Shown: piece after piece, positions 13,466 through 20,256 of the stretch
Layout: every line of letters starts with the position of its first letter
Numbering within the stretch: position 1 is the stretch's first letter
Source of the DNA: Desulfocapsa sp.
GTDB lineage: Bacteria; Desulfobacterota; Desulfobulbia; Desulfobulbales; Desulfocapsaceae
Direction of reading: 5' to 3'
Assembly (NCBI GenBank): GCA_029934815.1
Contig: JAOZLM010000008.1
Span: 1-20,256 of the forward strand
DNA length: 20,256 nucleotides
The notes under the pieces: model-generated
What the model was told of the DNA's origin: nothing
The model's database searches: none
Seen by the model: only the letters and a program-made list of their open reading frames with translations
Made by a program: the position numbers and the translations under genes

Positions 13466-14362
13466 TTAAAACAGGCTATGAATAAACGGCAGGGAGAAAA
13501 AAGCAAAAAGAATACCATAAGCCGCCATGGCTGAGCTAAGCCGAGGTTTTAAGCCGGCAATAGATGCCAGCGCTCCTGCCGTAACCATCGGCGGCATGGC
13601 TGTTTCAAATAATGAAACCATTGTCGCAGGACCTGACAGGCCCAGCATTTTACAAAGATACAAAAAAACAATGGGAGTAATCAAAAGACGAATAGTAAGC
13701 CCGCCAGCCAGCGGCAGCAACTCATCCTTTGGCAGGAAAAGCCGCATCTGAAAACCGATTGCCACCATAACAACAGGAACCATGGAAGCAGCCCCCATAG
13801 AAAACAGTGCAGACAGCCATTCCGGATAGCCTTTGCCATGCATAAATAGAGCGGCAACCAGAGCAAGAAAGGGTGGAAAAAGAAAAATCCTCTTCAGAAC
13901 AGTGAGCAGATCAGGCCGTGAGCCGGATCCGTAAAGGGCAAGAATCAGCGTTCCGTACGTCGATAAAGCCAAAAATGAGCCAAACTGATCGTAGAGAACA
14001 GCGTAAGGGATAGCGGCACTGCCAAAAAACTGCTCCACCATGGGGATTCCAAGAAACGATGTATTTCCAAGGGGAACCATCAATAGTAATGATCCGGTAA
14101 TTTCCTTTGACCAGCGCATCAACTTACACAACAACAATACAGCAACACTCGAAAACAAAATAACCAGCCAGGGCATAATTAGTGGTGACAGGATATTGTC
14201 GGAGAAATTCAGCTTTGGTACCTGCTGTAGAGTCAGTGCCGGAAGAGCAACATAAATAACATACAGGTTCAGACTTTTATCTGTTTCTTTCGGGAAGGCG
14301 GGGATATGGCGCAGCAACTGGCCAATGAGCATAAGCAGAAAAAAGGGGAGTACGGTTTCCAT
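13466..14362 (-). CDS. AEC-family (auxin efflux carrier-like) transporter
   Basis: A 298-residue inner-membrane protein with about eight to ten hydrophobic segments, beginning METVLPFFLLMLIGQLLR as AEC-family proteins do. Conserved family features include NLYVIYVALPALTL near 42-55, the PLGNTSFLGIPM block about 107-118, and the second-half block LFETAMPPMVTAGALA. The family exports or imports small organic anions such as malate or malonate, and the substrate cannot be read from sequence. The frame is open upstream to an ATG at 14458, which would add 32 polar residues not found in the family. I prefer ATG 14362, although no good Shine-Dalgarno precedes it. It is transcribed away from the RND operon, and a perfect inverted repeat separates its end from the convergent DUF255 gene. 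Confidence 0.85.
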   Translation of the reverse strand: METVLPFFLLMLIGQLLRHIPAFPKETDKSLNLYVIYVALPALTLQQVPKLNFSDNILSPLIMPWLVILFSSVAVLLLCKLMRWSKEITGSLLLMVPLGNTSFLGIPMVEQFFGSAAIPYAVLYDQFGSFLALSTYGTLILALYGSGSRPDLLTVLKRIFLFPPFLALVAALFMHGKGYPEWLSALFSMGAASMVPVVMVAIGFQMRLFLPKDELLPLAGGLTIRLLITPIVFLYLCKMLGLSGPATMVSLFETAMPPMVTAGALASIAGLKPRLSSAMAAYGILFAFFSLPFIHSLF

Positions 14363-14464
14363 GGTGCTGCTACTATAATGTGCTGGCAGATCAACACAAG
14401 AAATTCCTGAAGAAGAAAGCTTCTCGCCGGTTGGTGCAAAAAAGGTTAATCTTGCCATTGGCCT

Positions 14465-14518
14465 GTACTTACAGTACTCTTTTTTGGGTGTACTGAAAGG
14501 TTATCACTCACTTAAGTG
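14465..14518. promoter_or_regulatory. Palindromes in the AEC/RND divergent intergenic region
   Basis: GTACT-TAC-AGTAC (14465-14477) is a perfect interrupted palindrome, with a third GTACT half-site at 14490-14494. CACTTAAGTG (14509-14518) is a separate perfect 10-bp palindrome. They lie upstream of the efflux operon start (14564) and could be operators. No regulator gene is adjacent, and I could not place a convincing -35/-10 pair. Confidence 0.35.
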
Positions 14519-14563
14519 CAGTTAACTACGGAATAAAAGCAGAGTATTCAGAGGCAGTAGTTT

Positions 14564-15970
14564 ATGAAATATGTTCATTCTTGTTTCTATACTGCCATGG
14601 TGACAATTCTAAGCAGCGTACTGCTCTCCGCCTGCTGGTATCAGGTTCCTGAGCCACTGGAAGCCCAATCTCCACTCTTCCCCGAAAGCTGGATAAACAG
14701 CCACCTTGCCCGGCCTGTTTCCGGAATCTGGCTGCCTCTTGAAAATCGAGAACTGCTTTTAGGTTTGATAAAAGAGGGGATTCAAAACAATTCACAACTG
14801 AAAATACAGACTGCCCGTGTTGAAATGGCCTTGCAGAACAGTCTTATTGCAGGCGCTGATTCTGCTCCTGATTTGTCTGCGTTTTTGAAGGGTGGCAGGC
14901 AGCGCAGTACCAGAACCCAGGATAGTTACGCCATGGGACTGGATTTCAGCTGGGAACTGGACATTTTGGGGAAGCTGGATGATCGTGAACAGGCAGCACT
15001 TTTGGAAGCTGCTATGAGCATAGAAAACTGGCGGGAGAAACGTTTGGATCTGGTCGCAGATATCACCGGACAGTGGTTTGTACTCCTTGAAAATTATCAG
15101 CAACTGGCACTTATCCAGAAAAGAGAACAGAATCTCAGTAATAATCTTCAGATCATTGAAGAAGGCTACAAAATGGGGTTGAACCCATCTCTTGATCTGC
15201 ATCTGGCAAGAGCTGATTTTTCAGCCATTGAAGCAAAGGTGATTGCCAGAAGACAGGAGATGCGAACAGAGACCCGGAAAATGGAATATCTTCTGGGCAG
15301 GTATCCTGAAACTGAACTTTTAGCTGCCGGAACACTTCCCTTAAAAATGACTGCAATCCCATCCGGTATTCCAGCAGATATCCTTACTCGTCGCCCTGAT
15401 ATTCTGGCTGCTGGCCACACTCTGGCCGCTGCAAATTTGCGGGTGGCAGAATCTTACAAAAATCGTTTCCCGAGCCTTCGTCTAACCGGGAATTATGGAA
15501 CTAACAGCAGTGAGCTCGGCCAGCTTGTCAGCGGAGAATCTGTTGTCTGGTCGCTCTTTGCAGGGCTTGCTGCACCAATTCTTGATGGCGGACGATTGGA
15601 AGCGATGCAGGGAAGAAGCATGGCAAGAGCCAGTGAAACAGCCGCACTCTTTACAGATACAGTGCTTATAGCCTTTGTGGAAGTTGAAAACAGTCTGGAA
15701 GCGGAACAGAGACTTACCGCACAACAGGATTTTCTGGAACAGGCGGCAGATGATTCAAGTCGTGCCGAAAATCTGGCTTTTGAGCAGTATCAGAATGGCC
15801 TGGTAAGTTATGTAACTGTTCTTGAGTCCGAACGTCGTGCCTTTGACGCACAGAGTACTGTGCTTGCCATATACAACGAGCGTATACAAAATCGTATTCG
15901 GCTTTTTCTGGCCCTTGGCGGGGATTTTCCGCCCATGAGCACCGAGCCGCCATTTCCCCATTTACCTTAG
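14564..15970 (+). CDS. TolC-like outer-membrane efflux lipoprotein (NodT/OprM type)
   Basis: A 468-residue outer-membrane channel subunit of a tripartite efflux pump. Residues 1-23 form a lipoprotein signal ending in the lipobox LLSAC, with the lipidated Cys at 24 and Trp at +2, which does not signal inner-membrane retention. Two outer-membrane-efflux repeats follow. The first includes NSQLKIQTARVEMALQN and YAMGLDFSWELDILGKLDD, the second IPADILTRRPDILAAGHTL at about 269-287, FPSLRLTGNYG and APILDGGRL. The RRPDI and LDGGR motifs are typical of NodT/OprM-type members, and the length matches the family. The ribosome-binding site AGAGG is about 9 nt before the ATG. The gene is first in the operon, 7 bp before the adaptor gene. 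Confidence 0.93.
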   Translation: MKYVHSCFYTAMVTILSSVLLSACWYQVPEPLEAQSPLFPESWINSHLARPVSGIWLPLENRELLLGLIKEGIQNNSQLKIQTARVEMALQNSLIAGADSAPDLSAFLKGGRQRSTRTQDSYAMGLDFSWELDILGKLDDREQAALLEAAMSIENWREKRLDLVADITGQWFVLLENYQQLALIQKREQNLSNNLQIIEEGYKMGLNPSLDLHLARADFSAIEAKVIARRQEMRTETRKMEYLLGRYPETELLAAGTLPLKMTAIPSGIPADILTRRPDILAAGHTLAAANLRVAESYKNRFPSLRLTGNYGTNSSELGQLVSGESVVWSLFAGLAAPILDGGRLEAMQGRSMARASETAALFTDTVLIAFVEVENSLEAEQRLTAQQDFLEQAADDSSRAENLAFEQYQNGLVSYVTVLESERRAFDAQSTVLAIYNERIQNRIRLFLALGGDFPPMSTEPPFPHLP

Positions 15971-15977
15971 TTTCCTT

Positions 15978-17174
15978 ATGTTAGAAAACATCCCTCAAAA
16001 GTCACTTGGCAGGAAAATATTTAATATCATTCTGCCCCTTTGTATCCTGCTGGCAGCTGTATTTGTCAGTCGCTATTTTTTCCTGAATCCTCCCGAGGAA
16101 AAAAAGAGGCGTGCTCCCAAACGACCGGTGCTGAGTGTTGAAACGCTTGTTTTGAAACCACAGGAGTATCAAGTGAGTATAAACGGATTTGGAACAGTAC
16201 AGCCGAGCAGTATTGGCTCGGTGGTGAGCCAGGTAAAAGGGGTAATCACCTCACTTGGTGACAACGTACAGTCCGGTTCTTTTTTTGAAAAAGACGAACT
16301 TTTTTTCACAATTGATGCGCGTGATTATCAGGCAGCATTAAAAATTACTGAAGCCTCTCTTAGCGAAGCAAAGGCAAAACTTGTTGAGGAGGAAGCCAGG
16401 TCAACCCAGGCTTTACTTAACTGGCAGCGTCTGGGGAAAGGGGCTGACGGTGGTGATCTTGTGCTTCGTAAACCTTATCTTGCAACAGCCCGGGCTGCTG
16501 TACTCAGTGCTGAGGCCAAGAAAGAGCAAGCGCAACTGGCGCTGGAACGAACTCATATCAAAGCACCCTATGCCGGGCGTGTACTGGAAAAGTCTGTGGA
16601 TATTGGTCAGTTTGTGAGCGCGGGAACTACCCTTGCAAAAATTTATGCAACACAAGATTTTGAAGTTCGTGTTCCTCTTAACCATCGTCAACAAGATCTT
16701 CTGGATCTGTCGCAGGAATCGTCAGCCACTTTCGGTATTAGGGTGGAAATACAAAGCGGGAAGGAAACAACAGAAGAAAAATGGGCGGGGCAGATTTTCC
16801 GGACGGAAGCAATCCTTGATCCAAAAAACCAACAGCTATTCGTGGTAGTTCGTTTGGATAACAGCCTGAAACATCAGGAGAATGGCAGGTCACTTCCACG
16901 AATTGGTCAGTTTGTACGGGTGAGTATTCAAGGCAAAGTTTTTTCCAATGTGTTTCTTATCCCCTCCCACACCCTTTATACCAATAACGAAGTGATCATT
17001 CTTGATGACGGAAAACTTACACGACGTCAGGTTTCAGTGATCGACAGAGGGAAAGAGTTTGCTGTTATTGATTCTGGTGTGGTGGCAGGTGAACAGCTGG
17101 TTCTTACTTCGCTTGGGGCTGTCACCACAGGAACGGAAGCTGTGCAGACAGTCTCGAAAAAGAGAGAACACTGA
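15978..17174 (+). CDS. RND efflux periplasmic adaptor (membrane fusion protein)
   Basis: A 398-residue HlyD/AcrA-type adaptor linking the permease to the outer-membrane channel. An N-terminal hydrophobic segment (about 14-36, FNIILPLCILLAAVFVSRYFF) anchors it in the inner membrane, with no lipobox. The first lipoyl half follows (GTVQPSSIGSVVSQVKGVI), then a helical hairpin rich in Ala, Glu and Lys (about 115-190), the second lipoyl half with the hallmark THIKAPYAGRVLEKSVDIGQFVSAGT (given here as the motif at about 192-217), and beta-barrel and membrane-proximal domains. No clear Shine-Dalgarno precedes the ATG, so coupling to the channel gene is likely. Its TGA overlaps the ATG of the permease gene by one base (ATGA-type junction at 17172-17176). 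Substrate cannot be inferred. Confidence 0.92.
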   Translation: MLENIPQKSLGRKIFNIILPLCILLAAVFVSRYFFLNPPEEKKRRAPKRPVLSVETLVLKPQEYQVSINGFGTVQPSSIGSVVSQVKGVITSLGDNVQSGSFFEKDELFFTIDARDYQAALKITEASLSEAKAKLVEEEARSTQALLNWQRLGKGADGGDLVLRKPYLATARAAVLSAEAKKEQAQLALERTHIKAPYAGRVLEKSVDIGQFVSAGTTLAKIYATQDFEVRVPLNHRQQDLLDLSQESSATFGIRVEIQSGKETTEEKWAGQIFRTEAILDPKNQQLFVVVRLDNSLKHQENGRSLPRIGQFVRVSIQGKVFSNVFLIPSHTLYTNNEVIILDDGKLTRRQVSVIDRGKEFAVIDSGVVAGEQLVLTSLGAVTTGTEAVQTVSKKREH

Positions 17175-20100
17175 TGCACAAGCTTATTGAGTGGTTTGTG
17201 AAAAACCATGTTGCCGCCAATCTTCTTATGATTCTCATTGTTTTTCTGGGATTGCGGGCAACATTTTTCTCCATTCCCCTTGAGGTTTTTCCATCCTTTG
17301 AACTTGATACTGTCAATATCAGGGTCACTCTGCCCGGTTCAACCCCTGAAGAAGCTGAAGAAAGTCTTGCCGTACGTATTGAAGAAGCGGTTTATGATCT
17401 TGAAGGGATTGAGCAGCTCATTTCCAGATCTTCCGAAGGCGGCACTACGGTATCTGTAGAAGTTGACGGTTTGCACGATATTCGCGATGTGCTTGCTGAT
17501 ATTAAAACCCGGGTGGATGCCATAAACACCTTTCCGGCCGATGCAGAACGTCCGGTGGTGAGTCAGGCGGAGCGAAGGCGTGAAGTAATCAGTGTGGTTT
17601 TGTCGGGTGATTTGAATGGAAAAGAATTGCGGGGGCTTGGCACGGAAATACGAGAAGAACTGCTTCTGCTTCCCGGGATAACGCAGGTATTTTTAGAGTC
17701 AGTTGCACCCTTTGAAATATCCATAGAGATTTCCGAACAGACTTTACGTCGCTACACTCTCACCATGGCACAGGTTGCAGAAGCGGTGAAACGAAGTTCC
17801 GTTGATCTTTCCGGTGGTGTGATCAAGACAATGGGCGGTGAAATTCTATTGCGCTCAAAAGGACAGGCCTATTCCACCGAAGAATTTGCAGCAATCGCTA
17901 TCCGCACTACAAAAGATGGGACACGGCTTCTTCTGGGTGATATTGCAGATATCAGGGATGGCTTTGACCAGACACCTATAAAAGTGCGTTTCAACAAACA
18001 GAATGCCCTGCTTATTGAGGTGTATCGCATTGGAGAGCAGAACGCCATCCAAGTGGCAAAACAGATAAGATCATATATTAAAACAAAAGCTGAAGTTCTG
18101 CCCTCTGGTGTGCATATAACCTACTGGAAAGACCGCTCCCGTATTGTGAAGGCAAGATTGCAAACGCTTGCCAACAGCGCGATGCAGGGTGGTGTTCTGG
18201 TGGCAATCCTTCTCTCTCTGTTTCTTCGGCCAGCCATTGCCTTTTGGGTCTGTGTCGGAATTCCTGTGAGTTTTTTGGGCGGTCTCTGGATTATGCCTTT
18301 TCAGGGAGTAACCCTAAATCTTGTTTCCCTTTTTGCGTTTATTACAGTGCTCGGTATTCTGGTGGACGATGCCATCGTAACAGGTGAAAATATTTACACC
18401 CATTTACAAAAAGGAACAGATCCTCTGGAGGCGGCAATAACCGGAACAAAAGAAGTCTCAATTCCTGTAACGTTCGGCGTACTGACCACCATGGCCGCCT
18501 TTTACCCGTTAACCATGATTGAAGGAGTCAGAGGGCAGATTTTCGGACAGATTCCAGCCATTGTGATTCCAGTGTTGTTCTTTTCGCTGGTTGAATCAAA
18601 ACTGATTTTGCCCGCTCATTTAAAACATCTGAAACGCCAAAAGCAGGATAGTTTAGGTTTCTTTTCGAGATTACAACAGAGTATTGCGAATGGCTTTGAA
18701 CAGGCAGTTTTTCGTTTTTACCGTCCCTTCCTTGATCGTTGCCTGAGAAATCCACTGAATACTCTTGCGCTGGCCATGGCAGTGCTAATAATCGTGTTCT
18801 CAGTGGTTTTTAGCGGCTGGACACGCTTTGTCTTTTTCCCACGGGTGCCAAGCGAAACCGTTCGATTAAAACTCACCATGCCTGCGGGAACCGCTTTTCA
18901 TATTACAGATAACGCCATTGAACATATTGTCAGTCAGGCAGTGAAACTAAAAGAAAAATACCGTGATCCTGCAAGCGGCAAAAGTGTGATTAGAAATATT
19001 CTCTCCACCACCGGTTCGTCAGGTGGATCTGCTGCTGGTCAGCCTAATAAAGGCAGGGTGCTTCTGGAGCTGGAGCCACCGGAAACACGTCTTATCTCCA
19101 TAAAAAGCACAAGCCTTGTAAAAGAGTGGCGAAAAATGATTGGCCCCGTAGCAGGCATGGAAAGTCTGACCATGCGGGCTGAAATTGGGCGGGGAGGATC
19201 ACCTGTCGATATACAACTTACCGGGCAGGAATTTTCACAGCTGAAACAAGTTGCAGCAGGCGTTAAACAAAAACTTGCTGAGTATCCGGCAGTGTTTGAT
19301 ATTGAAGACAGCCTTTCCCGGGGAAAACAGGAACTACAGCTGCAGATAAAACCGCAGGCGCAGGCTCTTGGTTTAAGCCTGTCAGATCTTGCCAGACAGG
19401 TACGGCAGGCCTTTTTCGGGTATGAAGTGCAACGCATTTTACGAGGGCGGGATGATGTGCGGGTTTATATCCGTTATCCGGAAGAGGAACGGAACTCTCT
19501 TTATAATCTGGATGCCATGCTGGTACGTACAGCAGACGGAACCGAAATTCCCTTTATCGAGGTGGCTGATCTGGTTGCCAGCCAGAGCCCGTCGAGAATT
19601 ACTCGTATTGATCAGCGCAGATCATTAAGCATCACGGCAGATGTGGATAAACAGAACGCCGACATTGAGGCCATAAAGCGGGAAGTAATTCAATTTATGG
19701 ATGAAATTCTTCTGCGTTTTCCTGCAATCCGTTACACAATTGAAGGTGAGGCTAAGGAGCAGCGCCAGTCTTTTCAAGGATTGAAAAGCGGTTTGATTCT
19801 TGTGCTGTTTATTATTTTTGGGCTTTTGGCAATTCCCTTCCGTTCCTACTGGCAGCCACTTATCGTAATGTCCATGATTCCCTTTGGGGCAGTTGGTGCA
19901 ATTGGCGGACACTGGCTTATGGGAAAACCACTGACCATTATGAGCCTTATGGGAATGCTGGCACTCACTGGTGTTGTGGTCAATGACAGTTTAGTTCTTG
20001 TGGATTTTATAAATCGCAAAAGGCGGGAGGGTGTTGCATTGCAAGAGGCCGTAAGTCAGGCAGGAGTGGCCAGGTTCAGAGCCGTGGTACTCACTTCACT

Positions 20101-20256
20101 CACCACCTTTGCAGGTCTTGCTCCATTGATATTTGAAAAATCAACACAGGCACAGTTCCTGATTCCCATGGCGATCTCCCTTGGTTTTGGGATTGTATTT
20201 GCCACCATTTGTACTCTGGTATTGCTTCCGGTGAATTATCTGCTTTTTACCAGAAC
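17174..20256 (+). CDS. RND efflux permease, truncated by window end
   Basis: The frame from ATG 17174 stays open to the last base, giving 1,027 codons of an inner-membrane proton-driven pump. It begins MHKLIEWFVKNHVAANLLM, with the first membrane helix at about 13-31, then the pore domain (VFPSFELDTVNIRVTLPGSTPEEAEE), the second helix block starting near residue 335, and the second pore domain. Proton-relay residues: D398-D399 in GILVDDAIV match AcrB D407-D408, and R967 and T974 match AcrB R971 and T978. The AcrB K940 position is N937 followed by D938 (VVVNDSLVLVDF), a variant typical of a non-AcrB subgroup. Only the last membrane helix region is missing. An AGAGAG before the start lies in the adaptor gene. 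Substrate unknown. Confidence 0.93.
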   Translation, partial: MHKLIEWFVKNHVAANLLMILIVFLGLRATFFSIPLEVFPSFELDTVNIRVTLPGSTPEEAEESLAVRIEEAVYDLEGIEQLISRSSEGGTTVSVEVDGLHDIRDVLADIKTRVDAINTFPADAERPVVSQAERRREVISVVLSGDLNGKELRGLGTEIREELLLLPGITQVFLESVAPFEISIEISEQTLRRYTLTMAQVAEAVKRSSVDLSGGVIKTMGGEILLRSKGQAYSTEEFAAIAIRTTKDGTRLLLGDIADIRDGFDQTPIKVRFNKQNALLIEVYRIGEQNAIQVAKQIRSYIKTKAEVLPSGVHITYWKDRSRIVKARLQTLANSAMQGGVLVAILLSLFLRPAIAFWVCVGIPVSFLGGLWIMPFQGVTLNLVSLFAFITVLGILVDDAIVTGENIYTHLQKGTDPLEAAITGTKEVSIPVTFGVLTTMAAFYPLTMIEGVRGQIFGQIPAIVIPVLFFSLVESKLILPAHLKHLKRQKQDSLGFFSRLQQSIANGFEQAVFRFYRPFLDRCLRNPLNTLALAMAVLIIVFSVVFSGWTRFVFFPRVPSETVRLKLTMPAGTAFHITDNAIEHIVSQAVKLKEKYRDPASGKSVIRNILSTTGSSGGSAAGQPNKGRVLLELEPPETRLISIKSTSLVKEWRKMIGPVAGMESLTMRAEIGRGGSPVDIQLTGQEFSQLKQVAAGVKQKLAEYPAVFDIEDSLSRGKQELQLQIKPQAQALGLSLSDLARQVRQAFFGYEVQRILRGRDDVRVYIRYPEEERNSLYNLDAMLVRTADGTEIPFIEVADLVASQSPSRITRIDQRRSLSITADVDKQNADIEAIKREVIQFMDEILLRFPAIRYTIEGEAKEQRQSFQGLKSGLILVLFIIFGLLAIPFRSYWQPLIVMSMIPFGAVGAIGGHWLMGKPLTIMSLMGMLALTGVVVNDSLVLVDFINRKRREGVALQEAVSQAGVARFRAVVLTSLTTFAGLAPLIFEKSTQAQFLIPMAISLGFGIVFATICTLVLLPVNYLLFTR

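Noticed and set aside
14363..14458. 32-residue N-terminal extension of the AEC transporter
   Set aside because: Polar sequence not seen in the family, whose members start at the first membrane helix encoded from 14362.
1..20256. CRISPR arrays, tRNA or rRNA genes, insertion sequences, prophage genes
   Set aside because: Looked for direct-repeat arrays, cloverleaf-like sequences and transposase or integrase motifs on both strands by eye; none found.

Overview
The window (20,256 bp) looks like ordinary chromosome from a Gram-negative, anaerobe-type bacterium. The best guess is a member of the Desulfobacterota, near Desulfobulbales. This rests on a YedF-type selenium-metabolism protein paired with a protein carrying 4Fe-4S and CCG (HdrB-like) iron-sulfur domains, a stand-alone PilT-like ATPase paired with a zinc-ribbon/receiver-like protein, a FapA (DUF342) protein, a tripartite RND pump with a lipoprotein outer-membrane channel, and moderate base composition. 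The assignment is an inference, because no rRNA or other decisive marker is present.

Layout. (1) 1-370, plus strand: the 3' end of a BrnT toxin gene overlapping a complete BrnA antitoxin gene. (2) 418-2343, minus strand: a PilT/PilU-family ATPase gene followed by a zinc-ribbon plus degenerate-receiver gene, with a recognisable promoter. (3) 2372-2526: a long imperfect intergenic hairpin that looks like a dispersed repeat. (4) 2575-4413: ilvD, dihydroxy-acid dehydratase. (5) 4610-5613: a single-gene unit with a perfect -10 box and a strong terminator, encoding a membrane-anchored coiled-coil protein of unknown role. (6) 5643-7515: yedF and an iron-sulfur protein gene in an operon, preceded by an elaborate leader with a palindrome, a hairpin sequestering a ribosome-binding site, and a five-codon leader ORF in frame with yedF. 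(7) 10697 down to 7493, minus strand: an operon of a NifM-like parvulin isomerase, a FapA-family protein and a CBS-CBS-ACT sensor protein. It converges on and overlaps the iron-sulfur gene. (8) 10805-13361, plus strand: a small unknown gene and a DUF255/thioredoxin-domain (YyaL/SSP411) gene that appears to have two usable starts, one secreted and one cytosolic. (9) 13369-13442: a perfect 26-bp inverted repeat between convergent genes. (10) 14362 down to 13466, minus strand: an AEC-family transporter. (11) 14564 to the window end, plus strand: an RND efflux operon of outer-membrane lipoprotein, periplasmic adaptor and inner-membrane permease. The permease is cut by the window edge.

How the genes work together. 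The RND genes form one classic tripartite pump, tightly packed with the last two overlapping. yedF and the iron-sulfur gene are 1 bp apart and probably serve one sulfur/selenium or thiol-redox process. The NifM-like/FapA/CBS-ACT operon combines a folding catalyst, a beta-helix surface or polymer-associated protein and a nucleotide/amino-acid sensor, and I know of no described pathway for that set. There are no tRNA or rRNA genes, CRISPR arrays, integrases or transposases visible. I see no strong evidence of a wholly new system. The most novel-looking items are the yedF leader, the dual-start DUF255 gene, the NifM-like operon and the long hairpin element.
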